The notes under the pieces are model-generated. The model was not told the DNA's origin. It saw only the letters and a list, made by a program, of their open reading frames with translations, and made no database searches. From Streptomyces hygroscopicus (GTDB taxonomy: Bacteria > Actinomycetota > Actinomycetes > Streptomycetales > Streptomycetaceae): 64,000 nucleotides of DNA. Positions 1 through 8,742 of this stretch are shown piece by piece. Location: NCBI GenBank assembly GCA_002021875.1, contig CP018627.1, positions 9,238,001 to 9,302,000 on the forward strand, read 5' to 3'. A program made the translations under genes and the position numbers. Within the stretch, counting starts at the first letter, position 1. The number at the start of each line of letters is the position of its first letter.

Positions 1-701
1 GCGGCGTGAAGCTCGCCCGGCCCGGGTACCCCGGGGAAAGCCAGCCGGACCGGACGCACGGTCGATGCGGTCACTGTCAGCACGAGCGCACCGTCGTCGG
101 GTGACCGCCTGCCGATGACCAGTGCGGCGGACCGGCCCTGCGGGGTCGGCGAGATCCGACGGAAGGCCGTGTGGCAGCGCAGCGCGGACGCCGGCAATGT
201 GATCGAGCGCAGCAGCTCACCGGGTCTGAGTACGTTGCGTTGCGGACCAGTGACGAAGTCGGCGGCCGTGACCTGCCGGTCGCCGCCGTCGCGGGTCCAG
301 ATGGTGCAGACGCCGTCGAGAGACGCCGTGAGCGAGATCATCGGGCCGGCAGGCAGTGACAGGCAGAGGTTGCCGCCCACGGTCGCCTCGTTCCAGACCT
401 TGAACGAAGACAGCAGCGCCTGACGGCACTGGTCCAGGAGCGGGGTCGCAGTCCACTCCGCGGGTGTCGGGATTTCGACGAGCCGCGCCAGCGTGCACGT
501 CGCGGCGATCTCCAGCCCATCGGCGTCGGTCTTGAACGGTGCCCAGCCGAAACCTCTCACGTCGATGAGGCGGCGCAATTCCGGTTGCGGCTCGGAGAAC
601 AGCCACGTGCCGCCGGCAAGCCAGGCGTCGCCCGCCTGCCACACCGACTGCTCGGCACGGGTAGGTGCCTCGACGACCGCCTCGATGGTGTTCAGATCCA
701 T
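1..701 (-). CDS. Molybdopterin dehydrogenase FAD-binding subunit (partial)
   Basis: The reading frame starts at an ATG at 701 on the minus strand and stays open to the window edge, so the C-terminus is missing. About 233 residues are visible. They match the FAD-binding domain of the CoxM/xanthine dehydrogenase middle subunit. The glycine-rich GGTW motif lies at residues 30-33 and the second FAD motif TVGGNLC at 107-113, followed by the usual LRPGELL segment near 158-164. In this family the subunit passes electrons between the Mo-cofactor subunit and the FeS subunit. Those partner genes are not in the window and would lie beyond position 1 if present. The specific substrate cannot be told. The family call is confident; the frame is easily missed because it runs off the edge. 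Confidence 0.85.
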   Translation of the reverse strand, partial: MDLNTIEAVVEAPTRAEQSVWQAGDAWLAGGTWLFSEPQPELRRLIDVRGFGWAPFKTDADGLEIAATCTLARLVEIPTPAEWTATPLLDQCRQALLSSFKVWNEATVGGNLCLSLPAGPMISLTASLDGVCTIWTRDGGDRQVTAADFVTGPQRNVLRPGELLRSITLPASALRCHTAFRRISPTPQGRSAALVIGRRSPDDGALVLTVTASTVRPVRLAFPGVPGPGELHA

Positions 702-959
702 TCGGAACCCCAGGGCGCGGGGAAAGGATGTCAGTACGGATGCCGTTGAGCTTGTCCGTCCACGCCACCCCAACGTGAGGTGCATCTGCTCGACGGTGAT
801 GCTCCGCGCGCTGCGCATGCTGAGGGCATCACCGAACCCCTGTCCTCGGTGCCATTCTAGTCGCAGCCTGGAGTAGAGGCGTCGATCCGCGACCAGTAGA
901 TGGCGCGCATACACATCGGACAAAATGCGCCACTGGTGCAGACCGGGAATCCCTCGTGA

Positions 960-1127
960 GTACGTTCCGTCCGCGCCGAGCAGGCCACCGGCCGGTGGCA
1001 GGTCGAGTACGCCTTGCGTGTCGGCGTCGAAGGCATGATCAACGAGGTCCTCGATGTCACGGGCCTGCGCCGAACCCGCTATCGCGGTCTGTCGAAGGTC
1101 ACTTATGGTAAAGGAGCCGGAGCGTGA
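960..1127 (+). pseudogene. IS1182-type transposase C-terminal relic
   Basis: A short frame ending at the TGA at 1125-1127 reads RAEQATGRWQVEYALRVGVE and then GLRRTRYRGLSK. This resembles the conserved end of IS1182-family transposases, where a V-EG-I-Q motif precedes GLR-ARYRGL-K. An in-frame stop lies just upstream near 958, and no catalytic DDE region is present. It is only the last ~50 residues of a degraded element. Bases 702-959 upstream hold no recognisable gene and may be further decayed IS sequence. A separate N-terminal IS1182-type relic lies at 14862-15300; whether the two come from one element is unknown. Confidence 0.6.
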
Positions 1128-1269
1128 CATCTGATCCAGAACCGACCCACATTCACCGAATGCCGTGTTTGCCAGTCGGTGAGATGCGCGTTCACAGTGG
1201 CCGGTGCAAGGATTTGAAAAACAGGCCCACGCCCGTCTGGGCAAGATCAACCGGATGCGCCAACCAGCC

Positions 1270-3411
1270 TCACGGACACGATGGCTTCGCCGCCACCTCG
1301 AACCACACCGTTTTTCCCCGGCCGCTGGGCGAATTGCCCCAGCGGTCTGCCAGCGCATCCACGATGAGCAACCCGCGGCCGCTCTCCGCGAGATCGCCGT
1401 CCTGTAGGGGCGAGGTGTCCGGCCGTGCCGGGTGCACGTCACTGTCCCGCACCTCGACACGCACGCAGCCTGAGTATCCGCGCACACACACATACACGTC
1501 GGTGGCGGCATGAATCAGCGCATTGGTGACCACCTCGGATACGAGCAGCTCCATCTTTTCGGCTATATGGCCCATCTCCCACTCATGCAGCCAGCCATGC
1601 ACGGCAAAACGAGCGCGATGAGCACCTCGCAAATCATTCTGCGTGATTTCGAGCTGGCGAATGCGTGCATACGCGGGAGGACCCTCAAATTGCAGCAGTA
1701 GCAGCGCTGCGTCATCGGTCATGCGATTACTGCGGCGGCGGATCAGCTCGTCTGCCAGAGTTTCCAACTCGTCGGCACCGGAGGATTTAATCGCGGCCTC
1801 CATGATGTCCGACTGTGTTTCCTCTGGATTGATCACTCCATCGGTGTGGAGGGCCAGCAGTGTGCCCGGCTCCAAAATGGCCTCGGTCACCATGTATGAG
1901 CTATCGGGATCGACTCCCAGCGGTACGCCTATATCCAGGTCGGAATTGGAATTCCAATAGCAACCCGCAGGATTACGGATTATAGGCGGTTGATGGCCGG
2001 CGGTTGCGAGTTGAGCGACGCCGGTATCCAAGTCGATTTGCATGCATGCGCATGTGCACATCAAATGACTGCTCTCCCAGAGAAAGCGGTTTATCCGTCC
2101 CAGGATGGCGCCGGGGTGGTGGCCCTCGGTGGCATAGGCTCGCGCGGCCGCCCGGAGCTGGCCCATCACCACAGCCGCCTGAATGTCGTGCCCCTGGACG
2201 TCACCGACCAGCGCGGTGACGCTGTGCTGATCAGCCAGCGTCACCAGGTCATACCAGTCGCCGCCCAGGTCGATCCCGCCGGTCGGCACGTATCTGGACG
2301 TGCTGCGGATGCCTGCACACTGCGGCAGCACCCGCGGCAAAAGGGTCCGCTGAAGCTGCTGTGCGAGGGCGTGTCGGGCGCCGTCCGCCGCCGTGCGTTC
2401 CAGTGCCTGTCCCAGCAGCGTGGCCAGCGCAGGCGGAGCGGTCTTCGAGATGCCTGGCTGCTCGCTGCCGATCGAGCAGGTGCCCACCACGACCCCGCTT
2501 CCCCCTAGGAGCGGCAGCACCACCCAGGCGTAATCGTCACGGTCCCCTGCCCCCACCCGGCCGCGTGTCAGTGCCGCTCCCGGTGCATAGGTCAGTTGCC
2601 GCCTGTGCGCCACCGCCCTCGCCTCGGGCGTTGAAGCACTGATGAGCAATTGCCCTTCCAGCTCCCGCAGGAACAAGCGCGAGCAACCCTCGGCAGCGGC
2701 GATGACGAGCCGGTCGCCCTTTACCTGGGTCACTGCCATCGCGTCCGCGTCCACCGCGGACATCACTCGCGCGCAGGCCAACGCGGCAGCTTCCCGGCCG
2801 TCCGACACGTGGTTGAGCTGCACGGAGAGCCGATGCAGGTGATAGACGAGCGGCGCGTTGTCAATGGCCGCTGCTCCTTGGCCCTCAGCCAGCCCCGACT
2901 CCGCGGCGTGTACCCGTGGCACGGCCGGAGGGGTCATGGGCACCCGCTGGGCAGCTAGCTGCTCCAGCTCGCGCCCCAGCCTGCCGGACACCTCCGTGAG
3001 CTGCCGCCTCTCTTCTGCCGTCGGCTCTCTGGGGCCATTGATCCAAAACGCGGTCATCACCCCTACCCCGCCGACGGCGGCCGAAAACGCGGTAAAAGGA
3101 AACGGCACGGAAACCGCCTCCTCGGGATGCTCTCCTAGGAAATCGATCGAATGCGCCGTCGCCGTACCACCGGACCGATAAGCGGCCGCCGTCGCATATA
3201 CCGGATCATCTGCCGGAATATGTTCAATAGGTCCCACTCCGAGGGGACTAACCACCACTGCCGTGGCTATCAGCATCGATTTCAGTGGTTCCGGGCGCAC
3301 AAGATACACCGTCGCCGCCGAAGCTCTCAGCGCATGTACGACATCCTGTGCCGCGGCGGCGAGCAGCCTATCCCGTACATCCACACCCATAGGTGTCTCC
3401 AGGGAACCCAT
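1270..3411 (-). CDS. GAF-PP2C-HATPase signalling protein (SpoIIE/RsbU type)
   Basis: This 713-residue cytoplasmic protein combines two sensory and two catalytic parts. Residues ~10-150 and ~190-345 look like GAF domains. Residues ~355-575 form a SpoIIE-type PP2C phosphatase with GGDWYD (383-388), GDVQGHD (403-409), HTDGV (522-526) and TDDAALL (565-571). Residues ~595-705 form an anti-sigma-factor-type HATPase_c kinase with SEVVTNALIHA (N-box around 625-635) and a G-box at GRGLLIVD. Family knowledge: such proteins control partner-switching cascades by phosphorylating and dephosphorylating anti-sigma-factor antagonists. Having both activities in one chain suggests a self-contained switch. The ATG at 3411 has a GGGAGGA site four to five bases upstream. 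No anti-sigma antagonist or sigma gene is adjacent, so its target is unknown. Confidence 0.88.
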   Translation of the reverse strand: MGSLETPMGVDVRDRLLAAAAQDVVHALRASAATVYLVRPEPLKSMLIATAVVVSPLGVGPIEHIPADDPVYATAAAYRSGGTATAHSIDFLGEHPEEAVSVPFPFTAFSAAVGGVGVMTAFWINGPREPTAEERRQLTEVSGRLGRELEQLAAQRVPMTPPAVPRVHAAESGLAEGQGAAAIDNAPLVYHLHRLSVQLNHVSDGREAAALACARVMSAVDADAMAVTQVKGDRLVIAAAEGCSRLFLRELEGQLLISASTPEARAVAHRRQLTYAPGAALTRGRVGAGDRDDYAWVVLPLLGGSGVVVGTCSIGSEQPGISKTAPPALATLLGQALERTAADGARHALAQQLQRTLLPRVLPQCAGIRSTSRYVPTGGIDLGGDWYDLVTLADQHSVTALVGDVQGHDIQAAVVMGQLRAAARAYATEGHHPGAILGRINRFLWESSHLMCTCACMQIDLDTGVAQLATAGHQPPIIRNPAGCYWNSNSDLDIGVPLGVDPDSSYMVTEAILEPGTLLALHTDGVINPEETQSDIMEAAIKSSGADELETLADELIRRRSNRMTDDAALLLLQFEGPPAYARIRQLEITQNDLRGAHRARFAVHGWLHEWEMGHIAEKMELLVSEVVTNALIHAATDVYVCVRGYSGCVRVEVRDSDVHPARPDTSPLQDGDLAESGRGLLIVDALADRWGNSPSGRGKTVWFEVAAKPSCP

Positions 3412-3546
3412 GAGTCCTCCCAGTCAAAGCCCGCTTCACCACAAACAGTACGCCCATATCGCGTCCTGGTCCTCGGCCTCAAGTTCCCCCGCTGATCTGG
3501 ACAGCCTTACTGGGACGGATGAGTCCCGGAGGAAGCTGTTGAGGTA

Positions 3547-3672
3547 GTGAGTAGCAAGAACAACATGAGTAAGGGGTACTCGGTGGAGTTCACGCGTGTG
3601 TCGTCGATCTGGCCCTGGGATGAGGAGGAAGTGAACTACTTCCGGGACCGGTTGGAGGGCCCGCGCTCATAA
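3547..3672 (+). CDS. Small hypothetical protein (35-41 aa)
   Basis: A short open frame runs from GTG 3547 (or ATG 3565) to TAA 3670-3672. The core reads MSKGYSVEFTRVSSIWPWDE followed by EEVNYFRDRLEGPRS. A GGAGGA stretch at 3529-3534 could serve as ribosome site for the GTG start, at a slightly long spacing. The composition (WPWDEEE and YF) looks like a folded mini-protein rather than random sequence, and there are no rare codons. I do not recognise a family. It is oriented away from the phosphatase gene and may be an independent unit. Confidence 0.4.
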   Translation: MSSKNNMSKGYSVEFTRVSSIWPWDEEEVNYFRDRLEGPRS

Positions 3673-4530
3673 TTGCGGGGCAAGACACCTGCCGGGCCTG
3701 TCGTGTGTCGGACCGCGCTCCCGAGCGTGCTCCCACGGGAGCACGTACGTCCAGGTTCCGGGCGGTGATACCGGTCCGGTCATCGAGCAGGAGACCCGAT
3801 GTCCGCCGCCGTCTGGCGCTGGGCGTGCTCGATGCGGCCGAGGCCGTGGCCCTCGGCGTGCTCGAGGGCCTGGATGCCTGCGAGGGCGACTATGACGGCG
3901 ACGAGGTGCTTGTGCTACGCAGGGGAGGGCCTCGCCGACACTTACGGGTACAGAATCCGCGAACTGATGCGCACCGCAGGCCGGGCCGTGGAATAGGCCC
4001 GCCGCTCGGGCCTGGTGACGGCGTAGCCAGGCGGACCAACGGAGCCGGTGGGGCCGGGTGGGGCGCGGTGGTGCGGTGGTGGCGCGGCCTGGGTAGCCCG
4101 GCTGTCTACTCTGGGTATGCTCCCGGCGCCGTCCGGTGGATCGGAGGCGGAGGTCATGGGTCATGGGGACGGGCCAGTCCCGTTTGGTAGGCGATGACCA
4201 CGATTACCTGGCTTTCAACCTCGCTCAGGCGCCACAGAGCTGCTCAGGCGGCTCTTCGCCACCACCCAGCTCAGTGTGCGGCTGCATGCACACAGTGACG
4301 ACGTCACCCTGACGGTCACCCTCCCCGCCGACTACCTGCCCGAGATCGCCGACGCCGCAGAGAGGATCAACGACACCATGCCCGCCCACGCGCAGAAGCC
4401 CATGACCCGGAACCGGGCCACGGGCACACGTGTGGATGCTGTCTGTGCCCCGGCGGGGCACAGACAGATGGGAATGGCGGCGGGTGGGTGGTCGCTGGGA
4501 CCACGCCTCACTGTCGAGTCGACGCTGCAC
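3673..4530. other. Gene-poor stretch with one weak ORF
   Basis: No confident gene is seen here. The plus frame at 4276-4536 (GTG start) reads LSVRLHAHSDDVTLTVTLPA at its beginning and then YLPEIADAAERINDTMPA, which looks like a remnant of a small helical protein; its upstream continuation is interrupted by a stop near 4196. Another piece near 3930-3996 reads EGLADTYGYRIRELMRTAGR and resembles the end of a small actinobacterial protein. Both are too short to assign. The stretch also contains the hairpin annotated at 4439-4467. Confidence 0.35.
4439..4467. repeat. Perfect inverted repeat (13-bp arms)
   Basis: CTGTCTGTGCCCC at 4439-4451 is followed by the loop GGC and its exact reverse complement at 4455-4467. 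No T-tract follows on either strand, so a classical terminator is uncertain. It lies between a weak ORF and the left flank of the IS110 element. Confidence 0.8.
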
Positions 4531-4559
4531 CTATGAATCAGCGCGGCCGTTGGCCGCAG

Positions 4560-4837
4560 GTTCGAGTGCTGGGCAGGGCGCCACACTGAGGTTCCCGACT
4601 TGTATTGGTCGTAGCGGTGCGCGGTCGGGTTGGCCGCTCGTAGCGTGCCGTAGGACGCTGGGTTGGATGGCTCGTGAGGTTCCTGCCGCCCCTCGGGGCT
4701 GGCCCGCTCGGGGTGTGCCGCCGACCCGGTGTCCGGCCACGGTCTGACTCAACAGAGGCGTGTCCCGACCAGCGGTTCCCGAAGTCGGCGTGTCGGCCGT
4801 GGACGTCCCGTCTTCCGGCTGTGAGGAACGAACTCCC
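4560..4837 (+). ncRNA. Candidate IS110 bridge-RNA region (5' flank)
   Basis: About 280 bases upstream of the IS110 transposase start hold no convincing gene. Family knowledge: IS110-group elements carry a structured bridge RNA in the long non-coding flank 5' of the recombinase. Structure is visible here, for example GCCCC-TC-GGGGC near 4689-4700 and several G/C-rich complementary patches. The exact RNA ends and the target and donor loops cannot be derived by eye. This is inferred from position, not from a recognised sequence. Confidence 0.35.
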
Positions 4838-5884
4838 GTGATACTGATCGGCGTTGATCCGCACAAGTCCACTCACACTGCTACCGCCGTCGACCCTGTT
4901 TCGAATCAGCAGAGGGGTTCGCTGAAGATCGAAGCGACCCTGGCGGAGTACCGGCGGCTCCTGACCTGGGCCCGCCGCTGGCCGCAGCGCACGTGGGTGG
5001 TGGAGAACGCCAACGGGCTCGGCCGCCACCTGGCGCAGTGGCTCATCGCCCGCGGGGAGAGCGTCGCCGACGTTCCACCCTCGGCGACCAGCCGCATCCG
5101 TCGGCTCACCCGTGGCGGCGGCCGCAAGAACGACCGGATCGACGCCGCCGCCACGGCTACGGCCTACGTGCACGGGGACGGCCGCGAAGTGGAGGCGGAA
5201 GGCCACACCACGGCCCTGGCCTTGCTCGACGAGCGACGTGTCAATCTCACTCAGGCCCGGGTTCGCGCCGTCAATCAGCTGCACGCGGTGCTGCGTGATC
5301 TCCTGCCCGGCGGGGCTCCGCCACAGCTGTCAGCGGACCAGGCCGCCACGTTGCTGCGCACGGTTCGCCCTGCCGGCGACGTCGAGCAGGTCCGCAGGCA
5401 CCTTGCCCGTGACCTGGTCGCGGAGATCCGCGCGCTGGACAAACGGCTGGCCGAGAACGCCGCACATATGGAGGAACTCGTTGGGTCCTCGGGCAGCACG
5501 CTGACAAATACGCCCGGTGTCGGGCCGGTGCTGGCGGCGCGGCTCGTCGGACGCGTCGGACGAGCCAGCCGGTTCGCCACCGCCGCGGCGTTCGCGAACT
5601 ACACCGGCGCTGCCCCGATCGAGATCGCCAGCGCGGACAAGGCACGCCACCGGCTCTCACGCTCCGGTGACCGTCAGCTCAACTCCGTCCTCCACACCAT
5701 CGCGGTCGTCCAGATCAGGATGCCGAGCTCCTCTGGGCATGCCTACTACCAGCGGAAACTCTCGGAAGGGAAAACACCCAGGGAAGCCAAACGCTGCCTG
5801 AAACGCCGGCTCGCCGACCACGTGTGGCGCGTGATGACCGCCGACGAACGCAGGTCCAAACAGCAGCTATCTCAGGTGACTTGA
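4838..5884 (+). CDS. IS110-family transposase (DEDD recombinase)
   Basis: The 348-residue protein starts with MILIGVDPHKSTHTATAVD, typical of IS110 (RuvC-like DEDD domain, first Asp in GVDPHK). VVENANGLGRHLAQWL carries the conserved Glu, and RKNDRIDAAATA the later Asp pair. The C-terminal Transposase_20 region contains NTPGVGPVLAARL, FANYTGAAP and the RSGDRQLNSVLHTIA serine motif. GTG 4838 is preferred over the upstream GTG/ATG starts because conserved homology begins there and GAGGAA lies at 4823-4828. The gene appears full length and is the only transposase here with no visible lesion. A TTGACA hexamer at 5881-5886 overlaps its stop codon. Confidence 0.9.
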   Translation: MILIGVDPHKSTHTATAVDPVSNQQRGSLKIEATLAEYRRLLTWARRWPQRTWVVENANGLGRHLAQWLIARGESVADVPPSATSRIRRLTRGGGRKNDRIDAAATATAYVHGDGREVEAEGHTTALALLDERRVNLTQARVRAVNQLHAVLRDLLPGGAPPQLSADQAATLLRTVRPAGDVEQVRRHLARDLVAEIRALDKRLAENAAHMEELVGSSGSTLTNTPGVGPVLAARLVGRVGRASRFATAAAFANYTGAAPIEIASADKARHRLSRSGDRQLNSVLHTIAVVQIRMPSSSGHAYYQRKLSEGKTPREAKRCLKRRLADHVWRVMTADERRSKQQLSQVT

Positions 5885-5958
5885 CAAGACACAGAGGCAC
5901 CCCGAGATGCGGGGAGAGGTGACAGCAGGTCAGATGGGTCTCGAGAGGAGACCAGACG

Positions 5959-6267
5959 ATGCCTGCCCCGAGGAAATACCCGCTGGAGTTGCGTGACCGC
6001 GGGGTCCGCATGTATCGCGCCGCCGAGCCGAAGCCCGTCATCCGCCGCATGGCCGAGGAACTCGGGGTGCACCACGAAGCCCTGCGCACCTGGATCCGGC
6101 AGGCCGAGGCCGACGCCGGCGAGCGGGAGGACCTGCTCACCACCGCCGAGAGTGAGGAGCTGATGGCCTTACGTAAGGAGAACGCCCAGCTCAAGCGGGC
6201 GAACGAGGTGCTGCGGACGGCCTCGGCTTTTTTCGCGGCCCAGCTCGGCCCGACCCGGCCCAGGTGA
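5959..6267 (+). CDS. IS3-family OrfA (orphan)
   Basis: The 102-residue product has an N-terminal HTH (KYPLELRDRGVRMYR, then EELGVHHEALRTWIRQAE) and a leucine-zipper-like segment (ESEELMALRKENAQLKRANE), the layout of IS3-group OrfA. Near the end GCTTTTTTCGCG at ~6225 resembles the slippery tract normally used for -1 frameshifting into OrfB. After the TGA at 6265-6267 no OrfB (integrase core) follows; the sequence passes directly into the end of the secreted-protein gene. The element is therefore a 5' remnant and cannot transpose alone. ATG 5959 follows a GAGAGGAGA ribosome site. Confidence 0.85.
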   Translation: MPAPRKYPLELRDRGVRMYRAAEPKPVIRRMAEELGVHHEALRTWIRQAEADAGEREDLLTTAESEELMALRKENAQLKRANEVLRTASAFFAAQLGPTRPR

Positions 6268-6298
6268 CGGGCGGCCACCGGCCTGCGACCAAGACAGA

Positions 6299-7624
6299 TC
6301 AAGGACCAGTGATCGCCTTGATCGTGTACGGGTACGACTCTTGCTGCCACGTGGTGGTGAACACGGCCGTCGGACGCGCTGCGACCTGTGGCACGCGGCC
6401 GTCCGTCGTGAGCGTCTTCGCGCTGCCGAAGGTGCCGGAGCGGCTGATCAGCCGGGCGGTGGCCTTCGTGACGCTGTACGGCGGCGTGGAGATGGCCGTG
6501 GTGGTCTGCGACACCAGCATGCCGTCGCCGTCGTCGTCCAGGGCGAGGTCGGGGCGGTCGCCGGCGCCCAGCGACGTGATGGCGCCGAGGGTGCCGCCGG
6601 CGGAGAGTTTGCGGCCGTACAGCTCGCGCTTGCCGGCGTTGTTGCGGACCCACACGATCATCGAGTCGCCGTCCAGGTCCGTCCCGAGGGTGTGGTGGAA
6701 GTCCACATTCTCCGTGGATGTCGAGATACGCAGCGGGTTCGACAGCGTGCCGGTGTGGCTCCAGCGCGAGGCCCAGACCTGCGCGCGGTCGCCGCCGCCG
6801 GAGTGGTAGCTGATCACCGCGTCGCCGTCCCGGTCCACGCCGACCCGAACCATGCCGAAGCCGCCGTACGCCGCGATCGGCGTGGTGAGCACCTTCGCCG
6901 CGGAGATCGAGGTCGCGGTCATCCGCTTGGCCACCACCTCGGAGCCGCGTACCCAGGCGACGACGAACTGGCCATTGCGGTCCACGCCGATGGCCGGCGG
7001 CTCCGCCGAGCCCGAGCCGAGTGTGTGCACCGCGCCGAGCGTGCCGTCGAGCTTCAGCCGACGGGCCACCGCGTACCAGCTGCCGTCGCGGATCTCCGTC
7101 CACGCCACCATCGAGCTGCCGCCGGGCGTCACGGCGACCGAGGGCGTGGTTGCGGGCGACCCGGGGGTGGAGAGCATCTGGAGCGAGCCGACGAGACTGC
7201 CGGAGGACGCGACCCGGCGGCCGACGACGGTGCTGTCCTGCTGCCACACCACCGACGAGTCGCCGGTGTCATCGGAGTCGGCCTGCACCCAGCTGATGGC
7301 GCGGCCGTCCGGGGACAGGGTGCGGGTCGCACCCAGGGTGCCGTTTGCGTACTTCACCCGGGTCTGTACGCGGAAGTAGGAGCTGTTCGCATTGTCCATG
7401 GCCGCCCAGGCGAGCAGCGCATCGCCGGAGCGGTCGATGGAGACCTGGGGGTCGTCCTGGCCGGACCAGCCGGACGCGGTGACATTCCACGTGGACGTCC
7501 ACGCGGCGTTGGCGTTCACTACGAGCGTCGCGGTGAGCGCGATTCCGGCTGCGGCCGCCACGGCGCCTGCGCCGATGAGGCGGCGCTTTGCCGAATGCCG
7601 GTGACGTGCTGCCTGAGGTGCCAC
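6299..7624 (-). CDS. Secreted repeat protein, probable beta-propeller
   Basis: The predicted 441-residue protein has a basic N-terminus and a hydrophobic stretch (LIGAGAVAAAAGIALTATLV) ending in a likely signal-peptidase site after VVNANA. The mature part consists of about seven repeats of 55-65 residues with the pattern hydrophobic-AW, then a GTLGA-type turn and a TL/LS ending (GTLGATRTL, GTLGAVHTL, GTLSNPLRI, GTLGAITSL, GTFGSAKTL). D-x-D-GD motifs recur (IDRSGDALLAW, VDRDGDAVISY, TDLDGDSMIVW). This suggests a calcium-binding-like propeller exported to the surface or medium. GTG 7624 is chosen because GGAAAGGA lies seven bases upstream; the longer ATG start at 7777 adds unrelated sequence. 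Function unknown. The 3' end sits 31 bp from the IS3 OrfA. Confidence 0.75.
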   Translation of the reverse strand: MAPQAARHRHSAKRRLIGAGAVAAAAGIALTATLVVNANAAWTSTWNVTASGWSGQDDPQVSIDRSGDALLAWAAMDNANSSYFRVQTRVKYANGTLGATRTLSPDGRAISWVQADSDDTGDSSVVWQQDSTVVGRRVASSGSLVGSLQMLSTPGSPATTPSVAVTPGGSSMVAWTEIRDGSWYAVARRLKLDGTLGAVHTLGSGSAEPPAIGVDRNGQFVVAWVRGSEVVAKRMTATSISAAKVLTTPIAAYGGFGMVRVGVDRDGDAVISYHSGGGDRAQVWASRWSHTGTLSNPLRISTSTENVDFHHTLGTDLDGDSMIVWVRNNAGKRELYGRKLSAGGTLGAITSLGAGDRPDLALDDDGDGMLVSQTTTAISTPPYSVTKATARLISRSGTFGSAKTLTTDGRVPQVAARPTAVFTTTWQQESYPYTIKAITGP

Positions 7625-7879
7625 TCTTGTGTCCTTTCCAGGGCTGCCATGAACTCCACGGCAGCGAGGCCGTCCCATACGGCTGCTCAGCAGGTACAGC
7701 GGCGTTGCGTGCGTATGTGTCACACGAGCAACACAGGCCCCCTGCCTGATGACCTCCGTACCCTGTAGCCGGGCCAATGAGTGTGTTCATCTTGAACGTG
7801 CAGGTCACGGGGGTGGCATGGGTGGGTGAGGTCATGCTCGTGCTGGTCGTCGGCGGCTGTCTGCGGTGAAGATCGTCGG

Positions 7880-8690
7880 TCAGCGGGCGATCTCGTGCCA
7901 GTTGAGGACCATCAGCGCGCGGACGAGCCGGGTGGCCCACTTCACGTCGAGGCGGAGCCGGGTCAGTACGCGCCAGACACTTCAGGTGTGCGAAGGCGTG
8001 TTCGCAGACGGCTCGTTCTGCGGCGATCAGCTGGTTGACCTTCTTCTTCGCGGGCGGGAGTTTCTTGCCCTTGGGCTTCTTGTAGCCGGTGATGACCACC
8101 GGGTCGCTGCTGTCGTCGCCGCCACCGTCGAGGCCGACGAAGCCGAGGTCGGCGATTGCGGCGAGGCCGGCCACGCGGAGTCGGCCGACCAGGTCGTCGT
8201 GGCGGCAGGCGGTGACCTCCGAGCCGCGCGCGGGTCGGGCGGTGGAGGTCCACAGCAGCCGCCCCTTGACATCGGTCAGGGCGATGACCAGCAGCCCGTG
8301 CCGTTTGTGCTTGGCCGACCAGCGGCGTCTCCTCGGGTGGCCGGTGCGGCGCTGGGTGGGTATCAGCGATCCGTCGATCAGGACGACGCTGCCACCCGCC
8401 CGGGCGATTTTCGCCAGCACCCGCTCCAGCCTGGGGCCCGCGCGGCCAGCAGGTCGAGCATCTCCTTCAGCCAACGGTCCACGGTGGTGCGCGAGAGGCC
8501 GTTGCCGCCGGCGAGGTCGGCAAGCCGCTGGTCATGCCGCAGCGCGGCCAGCACGATCACCGCGATCCGCCCGGCCGGACGCTTGCGCCATCGCGAGCGG
8601 ATCTTCTTCAGCTGGGCGGACAGCAGCCCGGTCAGGAAGGTGAGGGTCTGCGTGGACAGCTCCAGCCGACACTGGTGAGCGTGGCCGCGG
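7880..8690 (-). pseudogene. IS5/DDE_Tnp_4-type transposase, two frameshifts
   Basis: Three consecutive minus-strand frames together give one transposase. The N-terminal part reads STQTLTFLTGLLSAQLKKIR and GNGLSRTTVDRWLKEMLDLL. After a frameshift near 8440 the catalytic part continues with ARAGGSVVLIDGSLIPTQRR, ALTDVKGRLLW and AERAVCEHAFAHLK. A second shift near 7985 leads to VWRVLTRLRLDVKWATRLVR and the stop at 7880-7882. This is the HARBI1-like DDE_Tnp_4 type seen in IS5-group elements. Both shifts disrupt the protein, so the gene is dead unless they are sequencing errors. It separates the secreted-protein gene from the SDR gene. Confidence 0.75.
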
Positions 8691-8742
8691 CGTCGTCGTA
8701 GTCGCCAGAGCGGGCGGTAGTGATCGGCGCGTGTCCCGTCGG

